Below the pieces are notes generated by a model. That model ran no database searches. It was not told the origin of the DNA and saw only the letters and a list, made by a program, of their open reading frames with translations. A stretch of DNA of 64,000 nucleotides, taken from NCBI GenBank assembly GCA_014529385.2, contig CM043947.1:131339891-131403890 (forward strand), written 5' to 3'. Source of the stretch: Adiantum capillus-veneris (taxonomy: Eukaryota > Streptophyta > Polypodiopsida > Polypodiales > Pteridaceae). The position numbers and the translations under genes were made by a program. Of the stretch, positions 22,884 to 34,900 are shown piece by piece; positions within the stretch are counted from its first letter, which is position 1; each line of letters begins with the position of its first letter.

Positions 22884-23050
22884 ACAGCTCTGCTTTACAA
22901 TGAAGTCGTGGAACTTATTCTCATCTATCTATGGTTGAAACTGGTTAGCCTTAATACGGGGACCCTTTTTGGCTAACAAAAATAAGAATTTTTTACCCTT
23001 TTGATTAAATATGTGCTACACATTTTGAAAAAGAAACTGAGAGTAGAATC
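22884..23050 (-). promoter_or_regulatory. Upstream region of the hydrolase gene
   Basis: This short AT-rich stretch separates the start codon from a block of simple sequence (23060-23510). I see no clear TATA box at a typical distance. The (CT)n tracts upstream resemble the CT-rich promoter stretches common in plants, which is only suggestive. Confidence 0.3.
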
Positions 23051-23059
23051 CACTCAGAT

Positions 23060-23119
23060 TCTCTCTCTCTCTCTCTCTCTCTTCTATTTGATAGGAAAAC
23101 ACAAGGGGAGAGAACGGCT

Positions 23120-23200
<81 letters not shown>

Positions 23201-23462
23201 CTTGAGTTTTGCATGACATGCATGAGAATCTCTCTCTCTTCTTCTTCTTCTTCTCTCTCTGCCCTCCCTGCTCCCCTCCCGCGACCTGCCCCCCCCCCCC
23301 CCCCCGTCTGCCCCGTCCTGCCCTCTGCACGCTGCCGCGCCCTGCCCCCCTTTCCTCTGCGGCGCCTCCCCTCGCGTTGCATTTGCAACCCCGCCCCCCC
23401 ATCGCTCCGCCTGCAGCCCTGCCATGCGCTGCTCCCCCGCTCCCCCCTCCCCCGCGTAAAGT

Positions 23463-23494
<32 letters not shown>

Positions 23495-23510
23495 TTTTTT
23501 TACGCGTAGC
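23060..23510 (+). repeat. Simple-sequence block: (CT)n, (CA)n, C-rich
   Basis: CT repeats (23060-23082 and 23125-23162), CA repeats (23162-23199), CTT repeats (23230-23256) and a C-rich part with pure C runs (23287-23305 and 23464-23494). Translations of this block are low-complexity artefacts. Confidence 0.93.
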
Positions 23511-23631
23511 ATATCTCCCCCCTTCTTCTACGCGTAGGAAGTCGTTTTTTTTTTTTTGTGGGATACGATATCAGTTTCCCATTGTTGTATAAGCTTGCTC
23601 TCATAGGTCAATTTGGGCTTTCGAAGGCGTT

Positions 23632-23790
23632 AATATATCATTTCATTTCATTTTTGATACCCCCCTCCCTCTCTCTATCTCTTGTCTGCACTCTAATATA
23701 TCATTTCATTTTATTTTATCTTACTTCTTTTTGATACCCCCCCTCCCCCCTCTCTCTATCTCTCGTTTGCACTCTCTCGCAGCTCCACGC
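23632..23790 (+). repeat. Two imperfect tandem units upstream of LINE-1
   Basis: A unit with ATATATCATTTCATTT, TTTGATACCCCCC, CTCTCTATCTCT and TGCACTCT occurs at 23632-23694 and again at 23695-23776 with an insertion. Tandem units at a LINE 5' end often carry its promoter; here that is only a possibility. Confidence 0.65.
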
Positions 23791-23875
23791 TACCCCACTC
23801 GCCCAGCTACCGCACCAGCTTCTAGTGTGGGTGCACACGTACGCTTAGGGACCCCTTGGCAGACGGCGATCAAGC

Positions 23876-24763
23876 ATGAGGAAGCTGAAAGATAAAGCCG
23901 ACCCCCTAGAGGATGCCATACAAAAGTGCAAAGAGGAAATGACGGAGGTCACTACGAACCGCAAGCACTGGGGCACAATAAATATGCTCGAAGGACACGT
24001 GCTGATCCAAGAGAGCAAGATAAGTACGTTGGAAGACCGAGTGACGAATCAAGAGGCAGAGATTGCGTCGCTCAAGAAAGATCTCGCCGAAGCCCGATCA
24101 AGAAACACACTGGAAGAGGGCGAACTGCAACCCTCAGTAATCGAAGAAATCAACACAATCAAGGAGCAAGTACGGGCCATCAAAGAGGGAGAAGAACAAC
24201 ACAAAGAAATGACGACTTCCTGGGTGGACGTTCTTACCAAAACTCAACAGAAGGTGGATGAAGCCGAGAAATGGATCAAGGTGGCCAAGAAAGGAAAAGG
24301 CAAGGAGATAACGCCCACGTCCACACCTACTATCATTAATCAAACACTAGAGGAGGAACAAAAGAGACGGATGCGTGCTTTACATGTGAGAATTTGCGGT
24401 CTTAAAGACAAAGGCAATGTGGACGAAGAAGTAAAAGAACTCACAGCCTTGATGGGGGTGCATGAGCCGACGCACACAAGGGCATGGAGAGTGGGCAACA
24501 TAAAGAAAAATGGAAGCAGTGGAGAAACCTCAAAAGAAAGAGCACTCATCCTTCGTTTTCCCTCCATGGAAGCGAAGAAGTCCTTCTTGAAGAAAAGACC
24601 AACTCTTAAAGAGACTAGCATCTTTCTCCGGGATGATCTCACCCTCTCACAGATCGCCCATATGCACGAAGTAATGCCGGAAATTAGAGCGGCAAGGGGA
24701 AAAGGCAAGATTGCCTTTTACCGAGATGGAAAAGTGGTAATACTAGAACGACGCTCCACATGA
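23876..24763 (+). CDS. LINE-1 ORF1 protein (coiled coil plus RNA-binding domain)
   Basis: This intact 295-aa frame starts ATGAGGAAGCTG. Residues 1-130 are charged with regular hydrophobic spacing, a coiled coil (for example ISTLEDRVTNQEAEIASLKK). Then comes a basic linker with KKGKGKE. Residues about 165-295 look like an RRM followed by a C-terminal domain: MRALHVRICGL (RNP2-like), ERALILRFPSMEAKKSFLKK (RNP1-like), IFLRDDLTLSQ. This is the layout of L1-type ORF1p, a trimeric RNA chaperone, and differs from the DUF4283/zinc-knuckle ORF1 usual in plant L1 and seen in LINE-2. Note that ORF1 is intact while ORF2 is broken. Confidence 0.8.
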   Translation: MRKLKDKADPLEDAIQKCKEEMTEVTTNRKHWGTINMLEGHVLIQESKISTLEDRVTNQEAEIASLKKDLAEARSRNTLEEGELQPSVIEEINTIKEQVRAIKEGEEQHKEMTTSWVDVLTKTQQKVDEAEKWIKVAKKGKGKEITPTSTPTIINQTLEEEQKRRMRALHVRICGLKDKGNVDEEVKELTALMGVHEPTHTRAWRVGNIKKNGSSGETSKERALILRFPSMEAKKSFLKKRPTLKETSIFLRDDLTLSQIAHMHEVMPEIRAARGKGKIAFYRDGKVVILERRST

Positions 24764-24779
24764 CGGTGCGAGACTTATG

Positions 24780-27700
24780 GGACCACACTCAAAGTGGCTG
24801 CCTAGAACTGTAATGGATCTATGCGTCTTGATGTAGGTGCTTTTGAGGATAGCTTTACTGGAAGAGACATCATCTTTTAGTCTGAGACACACCAGGCCCT
24901 TGGGCAAACCATGCCTCACATCAGTGGATACAGGTGGGAGACAGCTTACAGACAGGAGTCACGCTCAGAGCACAGAGGGCGGGGCTCGGGGGGAGTGGCA
25001 GTGTTATTTAGAGAGGATCTGCAGCCACTGATACATATAGCCCGCAGGGATGAACAGGCTAGGTACATGTGGGTGAGATTGAAAGCAGAGACAGGCAGAT
25101 ATCTCTACCTAGCTATTTGCTACTTTCCCCCGAGTACATCAGTTTATGCATCACCCAGAGAACAGTCCCCTTTCTCTATTCTAGATGATGACATATGGGA
25201 GTTCGCTAGAGATGGTGACATTATCATACTAGGGGACTTCAATGCTAAGATTGCCCATCACCAGGCAGTGTTTTATGATACTTCAGAGGAGATGCTAAGA
25301 GAGTTAGATGTCATGGAGACGGGCCTGTCCAGATTATCACATGATGTGGAATATACTGAGTATGGGCGACATCTGATAGACATGGGCACTGCACATGGAT
25401 TGGCCATCTTGAACGGCCTACAGAGATTTCCTGCTGCGGGAGGTTTTACATGCTTCCCACACAGGCATGGAGCCAGCACAATGGACTATGTCATGGCACA
25501 ACCGAATCTCATCTCTAGTATCCAGGATCTCACAGTTGGGTCTAGACCGGTCGGGGTAGCAGTAGATCATGCTCTGGTGTCGATGACCATCTCTTTCTAG
25601 TACAGTGTAGCACACAGGCCACGGGTAGCAACCCCTACTCGCTACACATTCACACGGGAGACGGATTATGTATATATGGACGGGATCTACAGACGCCTAT
25701 GCACTGAGGACCCGGGGCGACCTTTGGAGGAGCTAACTACTATACTGACACAGACATTGCATGAGGCAGCAGCACAAGCATACCCACACACCCAGCCTAA
25801 GCAGAGCCGCCGATTAGGAAGCATGCCCCAGAACAACTGGTACGATGAAGAGTGCCGCCGGACTAGAGCCAAACTTCAGAGGGAGGTGCTTTTGGGGGAT
25901 GTCACTCACAAACAGTCACAAATTGACTTTCGATGCCTGGTACGGCGGAAGAAGAGAGCTTTCCTGGCTCAACTCGAGTAGGATCTATAGTAGCTATTCT
26001 TGAGTCAGGACTCGCGGGAGGCATGGCGGCTCTTTCATGAGCAATCCCCCCCCTGCTATTTCCTCCACAGAGACCTTGGGTCAGTACGCATCATCCTTGT
26101 ACACAGTACCTGGACAACCGCCCCTCCCCAACCCCCCCGACCCATGCCCACACACATGTGCTTTTTTCACTGCTGAGATGGTGAAGAAAGCCATTGAGAC
26201 AGGATGAGGACTGGGAGAGCATATGATCATGATGGCTTAGTTGTTGAGCATTTCATGCATGCCAAAGACCTACTAGCAGAGCTTCTAGTAGTTATGTTTA
26301 ACCGTGCCATGTGTGAAGGCCTACCGGACACTTGGAGCCTATCTACGATTGTACCTATCTTCAAGGCAGGAGACCCCATGGAGCCTGGGAATTATCGCAC
26401 TATTATGATTGGGCACACACTAGCACGATTGTATGCATCCATTCTTGAGCAACAACTGAGTAGATGGGCAGAGAGGGAAGGAATGCGTGCAACTGGGCAG
26501 GCAGGGTTCACGAGAGGCTTCTCTACTCTTGACCATATCTTCACACTCAGGGCCATCATCGAGGAAGGCAGATCTCATGGGAGACGGATCTATTGTAGCT
26601 TTGTGGACTTCCGCAAAGCTTTTGACACAGTACCCAAAGCTAGATTGATGCGCAGATTACAGGAAATGGGAGTACCCACCACAAAGCTCATTTGGGGGAT
26701 CATGGCATTGTACAGATCAGTAGTAGGGCATGTACGCACCCCGGAGGGACTTTCTACACCGGTTCACTCCACTATTGGGGTGAAGCAAGGCTGCTCGCTC
26801 TCTCCTACTCTTTTCGGTATGTATGTGGATGAGGTTTCTGACTACATTGATAGCGATGGGGATAAAGGTGCACAGCTGGCAGGGACATGGATTCTACTTC
26901 TGTTATATGCTGATGATATTGTGTTGATCTCCGAATCCCCAGAGGGAATGCAACGTCAACTGGATACTTTGCATACGTTTGCCTGCGAAAGTGGTTTGTC
27001 TGTCAACCTTGGTAAAACCAAGGTTATGGTGTTTAATACCACCCCACAGTGGATCAGGAGGTCAACACCTACATTCACATACAGCCAGGAGACTGTGGAG
27101 TACACAGACGCTTACACTTACCTTGGAGTGGTTTTCAGCGGACCTACATTCTCACTCAGAAGAGCAGCAGAGACCAGACTGACTAGAGCCCACGCAGCAC
27201 TGGGTAGATTGGAGAGGATGTGTTCGCAGGTTCAGTTTCAGGAGCCCCGGACGAAGCTCTGGCTCTTTGACACCTTGGTGGCTTCAGCATTGCTCTATGG
27301 GGCCGAGATATGGGGACCTTCTTTGGATCACCACAGGAGGCCGGGTCGCACAGACGGATGGGGGAACATGGAAAAACCTCTTGTCTCTATGATCTCGCGG
27401 TTCATTAGAGCCAAGGCATCAGTACCACGGGCCATTATCCACGGAGAGCTAGTGGCTCCCCCACTAGTGGTGGAAGCGCTCACCAGATTGATCTCCTTCA
27501 TAAACCGCACATGGGAACTTCCCAGAGACAGATATGCTCGCATAGCACTTAAGTCCTCTCGACAATTAGCCATACAAGGAGATACGACATGCTGGTATGG
27601 GGAGATGAAATCATGGTTTCAGGCGCATGGGTTCGACATAGACAGGCTGCCACCATTCCAGTACTCATTGAATGCACCATCTCTCATTCTTACACAGTTG

Positions 27701-28471
27701 GAGATCACCAAGCTCATCCGCCAAGACCTGACCAGCTAGACACCAGGAGGACATGGATACAACCAGCACAAGAATTGGGCACGAAGATGGCTTTCTACAG
27801 AGACCACCTTCTCCAACTTACGGAAGATGGTTTTGTGACAAGACCAAGATACACGGATACCCACTTGTCTCATGGGATACGATGTGCTATTGGCCAACTA
27901 CGCACATCGTCTCACCAGCTGCGGATTGAAACTGGGAGATACAACAGAGTACCAGCAGAGGCCAGGACATGCCCCTTTTGTGACATGGAACCTGAGACAG
28001 AGCTGCATTACACATGCCGTTGCCCTATCTACTACGAGATACGAGGCCGCTTCCATTGCTTGTTCAGAGAGGGTTTTGGACCGCTCTCAAGAGTAATGGG
28101 ATACGAAGATCAGAGATGCCTAGGTTTGTTCTTGCTCGAGCTGCGCAGACACAAAGAGAGCCTGATGAATGGCAGGGCTAGCCAGTCTCAAAGATGGATC
28201 ATAGACTTCTTCAGAGCAGACACGGACAGGCGCAAGAGCCACTCCCACAACAGAGCTCCCCCTTGTCTCACACCAGAGGCACATTGATCGACCGAGCGAT
28301 TGAACTGGGGAAATCCAGGTGCCCATGACTGCGAAGGACTACATAGCACCGACGGAGGCTACGTCAAAAGATTCAGAGCACGCTGGCCAGGCATGCACGA
28401 TGCCCAGTCAGACTACTAACCATGGAGGAATTGATGAGATTCGCCAACGACCGATGCTAGATTTTTTGTGA
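24780..28471 (+). pseudogene. LINE-1 ORF2: AP endonuclease, reverse transcriptase, Cys/His end
   Basis: Endonuclease (24800-25600): NCNG, SETH, ILGDFNAKI, TMDYVM and VDHALVS give all catalytic landmarks of an APE-type nuclease. Reverse transcriptase (26200-27400): GRAYDHDGL, IVPIFKAGD, AGFTRGFSTLDHI, VDFRKAFDTVPKA, GVKQGCSLSPTLF and LLLYADDIVLIS. Cys/His end (27960-28060): CPFCDMEPE, then HYTCRCPIYYEI. Breaks are TAG at 24803, 24878, 25598, 25979, 25988 and 25991, a one-base shift near 26195 and another near 27735. The last codons run into TGA at 28469. Confidence 0.88.
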
Positions 28472-28478
28472 TAAGCCG

Positions 28479-28539
28479 CCCATTTTTGCTTAGCTCACAT
28501 CGACCAATCAGCTAATCCAATACCTGTGCAAGAGGCTCT
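28479..28539. other. Short spacer between LINE-1 and LTR-F1
   Basis: About 60 bases with no recognised content. Confidence 0.5.
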
Positions 28540-29242
28540 TGCCTCGGCAATCGCGTATGAACCCACACAACTGTACATTAGTCAAATGAGAAAGCCACTT
28601 GAGGGGCATAACATAACTGCTCGTAGGGGGAGAGAGAAAGAAATGCGTAGCGTGCACAGGGCATCACTCCTGGCACCGCACTCTACATAAGAGGGTAAGC
28701 AAGCATTCCATAGCTCTTAACCCGTGACAATCCACAGGAAAATGTGAAAATGGCGCCCCCTTTGCTGATAACCAGATCGCCCAGCTCTCCCAAAGTGGCA
28801 GAATTGCTCATAGAGGGACACCTCGCCTAGTTTCCGACTCTGGCCGACTTGGCTAAAAATATCTCAACTGGTGCGTCAGTTGACTTGGAAGCAGAGCAAT
28901 AAAATGTTGCCCTTGTCATTCTGAAGCTAATGACACGAACAGATTTTACGGCCGAAAACATTAGTTCCCTAATTTTTAGCAGATGCTTCCGTTGGGCTCC
29001 CACTGGTCATCTGACCATCTATCCTCATTGAGACCTCATCCAAAAGTGCAAACTGGCCCAACTGTCGGATACTGTCTGTTGGTGATCCCACCTTGACTTT
29101 ATGCCTTTATTGAATTCACTTCCTAGTATCCACCAACTTGCTAAGTGCGACGGGGGTACCTACATGATCTTAAACTGAGCCTAGACATCCTTTTACTTTA
29201 CAAGTTCTAGTGCCGACCAACGTCCCGTCTGCGCGTGAAAGT

Positions 29243-29253
29243 ACCGTTCACAT
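29243..29253. repeat. Target-site duplication of LINE-2 (left)
   Basis: ACCGTTCACAT here and at 36329-36339, directly after the poly(A) tail. The undisturbed site is present once in LTR-F copy 2 near 37379. Confidence 0.9.
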
Positions 29254-29769
29254 ACAAATTGATGTGTTTGCTGGATTTTGTAAGGATTTAATTGTAAGGT
29301 TCTGTATAACCATTGTAATGATTAGATTTTCCTAACAAATACAGATCAATTTGCGGCTCGCTACCTTGGCTTGCTGCTGCTCGCCCCTGCCCCCTCCCCC
29401 CCCCTGCGCCATCGCCCTCCCTCACACCCTCGCGCTGCTCTCTAGCTTGTCCACCTCGCGCTACCCCTGCTGCTGCCCGCTGCCCAGCTCAGTCAGCTCC
29501 CCTTGCCGCTCCCCCCCCCCCCCCCCCTCACGCTGCCCCCCTTTGCTGCCCGCTGCCCAGCTAGCCCGAAGCTGTTCCTGCAGTCAACCACGCTAGCACG
29601 TCCCCTCCCACTGTCCGCCCCCCTCGCCTGCTTTTTACCGTTAGCCTTCTCCCTCTCCATTCTTGCTTGACGGGCGTCGCCAGCACCGTTGACGTGCTCG
29701 ATCCAACAGGTCTTCCCCCCTTTTTTTCGTACGATCTTCCGCCTTTTCTTTACCAGTAGAGCAGACACA

Positions 29770-31280
29770 AATGGCGGCTCATGCTCCACTGCAGAGGGAC
29801 TCCAATGAAGCCCCCTTGCCTGACCCCCTGAGCGCACCATTCGACTTGCTCTCTCGCCGACAGAGCAAGCGAGCCTAGCCGCTGAGGTAGAACGATTGCA
29901 GGCGACTTCGGTCATCTGCAAAATTCTCGGCACCCGACCTAGCAGAGGAGAGCTGCGAGACCTTCTCCAAGCCCGCCTTCTCGCAGAGGTGGGCAAGATC
30001 TTGGATGTTCAGATTCTCGGACGGGGGTACTATTAGATCGAGTTCGAGACCTCCGAGATGGCTTCCAAGGTCATAGCTATGAGTCCACTGGCCATCCGAG
30101 CATCACGCGCCCACTTTTGACAGTAGCGACATGGTTTTGACCCGACTTCGGATGTGCTAGTAGAGGAGGCAGACATCCCCATCTCAGTCTGCTTTCCGGG
30201 TTTACGGAGGGAGTACCTACCACTTCTTTCCAGGATTGGCTCCGCCATCGGGACTGTCCTGGAGACACCTCGTACGGCAGCATCAGTAGCTGCCAAGGTG
30301 GTTGGCATCCCCTCAGTTGGAGTTTTGGTCAGAGATACCCACACACTCTCGAAGGTCATCCTTCTACCTCGGGTGAGTGGGGGTTGGTTTAGACAGAGTG
30401 TGGAGTACTCGGGCCTCCCGAACCAGTGCTTCATTTGCCGACAGATGGGCCACCTAGCGAAGGCCTGTCCACGGAGGAGGCCACGACCTGCACCTCAGCC
30501 TCCGCCCTAGCCTGTCAAGGCTGGGCCACAGCCACAGTCAGCGGCACAGCGCACAGATTTAGAGCCACCCTCCGAGCCTGGGGCTCGAGCGGAGGAGGGG
30601 TGGCAGTAGGCCCGTGGCCGTCGACGCCAGGGCCCACAGCGATAGCCTGGCACTCAGAGTGGCCCTCAGGTGCCTACTCAGCAGCAGTGGGTTCCCACAG
30701 GGAACCGCTTTGGTCCTCTTGAGCAGGAGTAGTCCCCTACGCCAGCCTCCACTCTGCTTCACCCTCGACAGCCGCTCCCCTTTCAGAGTTCCCCTCCTCC
30801 TCCTCATTCTCCCCCCTGCCCTCTGCTCCCGTCGCCTCTCCACCTCGCCCCTCTACATCTGTCGCCCCATCCCGCTTCTCTTCTCCTCCGCTCCCCCCAG
30901 CTCCTTCTCCCCCCCCTCCTGCTCCATTTCCACAGTCGACTTAGGAGACTGGTCCCTCGCCGGCGGCTAGGAGATCTCTTGGCAGCGCCTTTGCCACGAG
31001 TCGCCTAGCAAGAGAGGGTCAGCCCTTCTTGGAGCCCCCTCTGCAGATTCAGACATCCTCCCTTGCAGCTATCTCTCGTGGTTTGACGATCATTGAACTC
31101 CGACGTCGTTGGGACTTCTTCGACTACCGGTTCACTCGCTTTCTCGGCGATTCTGCAGCAGACCACGAGGCAGCCTGCTTCAGGGTCCATGCTTTGTTCC
31201 TCGCCGCTAGGGGGACAGAGGCCTTGGACTCAACAGTTGGTTTCTCCTTCCCCCTATGTGGTAGGGCCAAGACAGAGTAG
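29770..31280 (+). pseudogene. LINE-2 ORF1: DUF4283-like domain and CCHC zinc knuckle
   Basis: The readable frame from about 29880 has an N-terminal region ending in RHGFDPTSD with the pattern of plant LINE DUF4283 proteins. ISVCFPGLRREYLPLL and VGIPSVGVLVRDTHTLSK follow, then a CCHC knuckle CFICRQMGHLAKAC (about 30428-30470, CX2CX4HX4C), and a long Pro/Gln/Arg-rich tail. It probably binds LINE RNA. Stops: TAG at 30034, 30124, 30508, 30607, 30643, 30730, 30942; TGA near 30116. The start codon is uncertain because of a frame change near 29875. Confidence 0.75.
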
Positions 31281-31569
31281 TCCCTCGACTCAGTGTTGGG
31301 ATGGTTGCATACACAGGTTCTCGAGTTCTCTCATCATGGGAGAACTTGGAGTTACAGATTTGCTGCAGACTTTGTGGCCACTGGCCAAGTTTGCGGTGAC
31401 ACCCCCAGACTCAGCAGGATGTAGGCATATTGTGGTGTACTTCTTTGCTGATACGTAGTGTTTGCCTTGCTATTTATACATTCATGAGGACTCCTGGACA
31501 GAGGAGGTTGCTTTACGCATGGCTCGCTCTGCTTGGGCTTGGGCTAGGCACTCACTGCGCACTCACTGT

Positions 31570-31803
31570 AGTCTCGCCCCGGGGCGGTCACTTATCAAAA
31601 GCTTCCTATATCACGTGCGTTCAAGAGGTTATTAATAATACCTCAATATACATACTATCTTTACACTACATGCCTATTTAAAAAACCCCCACCCCCCTCT
31701 GTATGTATACATTTTGATACATTTTGATCTTTTAATAATCCTCTCCGGTTAACTCATGTGATAGCATACACATTCTAAAAAGTGACCGCCCCGGGAGTCT
31801 CGC
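31570..31803. mobile_element. hAT-type MITE (218 bp) with 8-bp target duplication
   Basis: The element is 31578-31795. Its ends are perfect 16-bp inverted repeats (CCCGGGGCGGTCACTT and its complement). It is flanked on both sides by AGTCTCGC (31570-31577 and 31796-31803). The inside is AT-rich and non-coding. An 8-bp duplication is characteristic of the hAT superfamily; the terminal bases are not the usual CAG of many hATs, so the family is tentative. Confidence 0.88.
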
Positions 31804-31905
31804 TTATCTAGAGGATGCTCGGATGCGGATTACTCCCCATCCAAGCCAGCCTCGAAAGATAGCTCGTCTTGCTGCTGCAGCAGCATCTGTTCTCTCTCGC
31901 TCCCC

Positions 31906-34900
31906 ATGAGGATTGTCTCGTGGAACGTGCAGGGACTAGGTGGGCCCCAGTTTCAGCGACAGCGGGGCCGATTGTGTCAGGAGCTTCAGCCTTTCCTTGT
32001 GGGAGGAGAGATTGATCTCCTTATGCTTTAGGAGCACCATCTGTGTGAGAGCCGCATTCGGCGATGTGGTCAGATTTTGCGTGGACGATATGATACCTTT
32101 TGGTCAGCTGCTTTTGGACCTGGAGGCATCCAGGGTGGGGTATGTATGACTATTGCGGATTCATTGCAGCAGGCCATTGTGGGCAGAGGGATTATTGTGC
32201 CAGGCAGGGCTCAGTGGATTACTATGCAGGTTCATGGTGGCCTTGTGGGCTTCCTGAACATCTATGCGCCCAATGTGGCGAGTTCTCGTGCAGAGTTTTG
32301 GTCACAGATTGTTGAGTCTTTGCCGCAGGCTGACCATTGGTGTGTAGGAGGGGACTTCAACATGTTGGAGGACCCTTCTGGCAGGATTGGAGGCAGCCAT
32401 GCTACTGTGCATGGAGTCGAGTTAGCAGATGGGAGAGGTTGTGTATGACTTTGAGGGTCTCGGATACATGGCAACACTTTGGCTTTGTGAGGCCTCTAGC
32501 CAGTCTTGCCTTCTCTAGATCGGCCGGACCGCAGAGTGGGAGGAGTGAATCTATCGCGGATAGATCGCTTCTACACTAGTGACCACTTCAGTGACTTAGG
32601 GGGATCCGTGGGCATCCTCGCAGGGACATCCTTCTCGGACCATGCACCAGTGATCCTCACAGTGGCAGACAGGCAGAGGAGTGGGAGCACGATGCTTCGC
32701 ATCCCAAAGCGGGTCTTGTTGGACTCAGCACTTAGAGAGAGGGTAGAGGCTCTCTGGACAGAGGGCATGGACAGCCAGGTTCTACCTGCAGACAGAGTGG
32801 CCTTAGTCCTAGCTCAGCTTAGCCACTTTTTTTTCCAGGAGTCTCTGGCTCGCCGGGCTGCAACGCGAGAGGAGGAGAACCGTCTCAGATGAGGCATTGC
32901 TTCACTACAGAGGATGCAGGAGCAGCATCCAGACAGTCCATGGTTGGAGGAGCAGTTACAGCAGGCTCGACAGGAGCTTGCTAGCACAGAGGAGAGGTAT
33001 CATGAGTTTGCCTTTCACCGACAGGCATCTTAGTAGACTCAGGAGGGTGACAGAGTGACAGGTGCTTTTTTTGAGACTGTGGGACCTCGGCACTCGCATG
33101 CCAAGGTCAATCAGTTGAGGAGACCCGATGGGTCAGTTGTTTGTGAGCTCGAGGATATGCGTGCAGTTGCTACTGAATTTTACCGTGAGTTACTGTCGGC
33201 TGAGCCCCAGCCAGAGCGGCAGGATGCATGCAGGGAGCAGGTTTGGGCACAGATGCCTTGTCTTGTGACTCAGGAGATGCGCCAGAGGCTAGAGATGCCA
33301 CTTCAGCTTGAGGAGCTGCACACGGCTCTTAGGGCCCTCCCTCGTGGTAGCTGTCTAGGTGAGGATGGGTTGACTCCCAGCTTTTTCTTGGAGTGCTGGG
33401 ACCTGCTTGGCCTAGATATTTGTAGTGCCTTTCAGTACATTTTGCACACAGGAGTGATGCCTGATAGCATGAGTGAGGGCGTGATTTACCTCATTCCTAA
33501 GGAGGGTGGCTCCTTGGATGAGATTCGACAGTGGCGCCCCATCATCATCCTCAACTCAGCCTACAAAATTCTTGCCAAGGCTCTGAGTTTGAGGATTCAG
33601 CCACTTTTGGAGAGCCTTATACATGGGACTCAGACATGTTTTGTCAAGGAACGCAGTATCCTTGACAACATCTTCACTTTCTGGGAGGCTTCTGCCCTGG
33701 CACGGCTCCGTGGGGAGGACCTTGTGATTCTTCTTCTCGATTTTGAGAAGGCATACGATAGAGTTGACTGGGACTTTCTAGAGGGCACTCTACGCAGGAT
33801 GGGTTTCTCAGATGCTTGGATCAGAGGGGTGGCAACTTTGTACATACAGGCTCACAGTGAGGTGCTTTTGGCAAGAGGTAGAGGTGAGCGCTTCATGCTC
33901 ACACGCTCGGTCAGACAGGGTTGTCCTCTTGCCCCCTTTCTCTTTCTGTTCTATGCGGAGGCGATGAGCAGATTTTTGGTGTCACAGCAGGTTGGTCTGA
34001 GGGGCTTAGCACTCCCTATTCGGGGAGATGAGCTACTGGACGCTAAGTTTGTCGATGACTCGGCCTTGTACTTAGAGGGCCAGGAGGCCAATCTGCACAG
34101 ATGTGAGCAGGCTTTGGAGACCTTCTCTTGTGCATCAAGCGCACTGATCAACTAGAGAAAGACAGTGGCTTTCTCGTTTGGCAGTGCTCCTGTGCCAGAT
34201 TGGATGCTAGGACAGGGTTTCAGGTGGATTCCCCCAGGGACTGCAGCTCGGTACTTGGGTTGTCAGGTTGGTTTGGACTTGTCCCCCAAGCAGCAGATTT
34301 CTCCTCTTCTCTTGTCCATCAGGAGAAAGCTGCTACATTGGAGCTCCACACGACTTTCGTTGGCTGGTAGAGTAGTATTTGCCAACCACGTGTTGTTGGC
34401 GACTATGTGGTACATCACTTCTTGCTGGATCTTCTCGAGTTCTTATATCAGCCAGGTAGAGAGGCTGATCAGGAACTTCCTTTAGTCAGGTCGTGACACT
34501 CAGATTGCCCGAGCCAAGGTGGCTTAGTCGGTCATCATCACACTTCCTTGTTCTCAGGGAGGGCTTGGGATCATTGATCTAGCACAGCAGAGCAGAGCCC
34601 TTCTTGGGAAGTTCGTAGTCAGAGGACTTCTTCCTGGAGAGGAGCCCTGGAAGGAGTTCTTGCTGTAGAGGCTTCGTGCCAGGGTGCCTCAGTCAGGAGG
34701 CCTCTGGCAACCTTCGATCAGATGGATCTTTACAGAGTTGCACCGAGTTGGTTTGAGTAGGAGACTGGAGGACCGCTTCGCAGTGAGTTTGCTTCAATCT
34801 TGGGAGCTCTTACGGCGTGGCCTAGAGCAGAGACAGCCTACGTGCACAGAGGAGCACCTACGGTAGCCCCTCGTCTGGAACCCCATGGTTAGCTCTCAGA

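Larger units (their letters stand above)
23780..28478 (+). mobile_element. LINE-1, near full-length, two ORFs
   Basis: The element has ORF1 (23876-24763) followed 10-40 bases later by ORF2 (about 24780-28471). The 5' border is uncertain. The 3' border is deduced from the copy at 901-9931: both stop matching within 10 bases after the ORF2 stop (GTGAT..AGCC). There is no poly(A) tail and practically no 3' UTR. ORF2 has six amber codons and at least two frameshifts, so the copy is dead. Confidence 0.82.

Noticed and set aside
23084-23592. Long frames of Arg/Gly/Pro-rich proteins on both strands
   Set aside because: They are translations of CT, CA and C runs.
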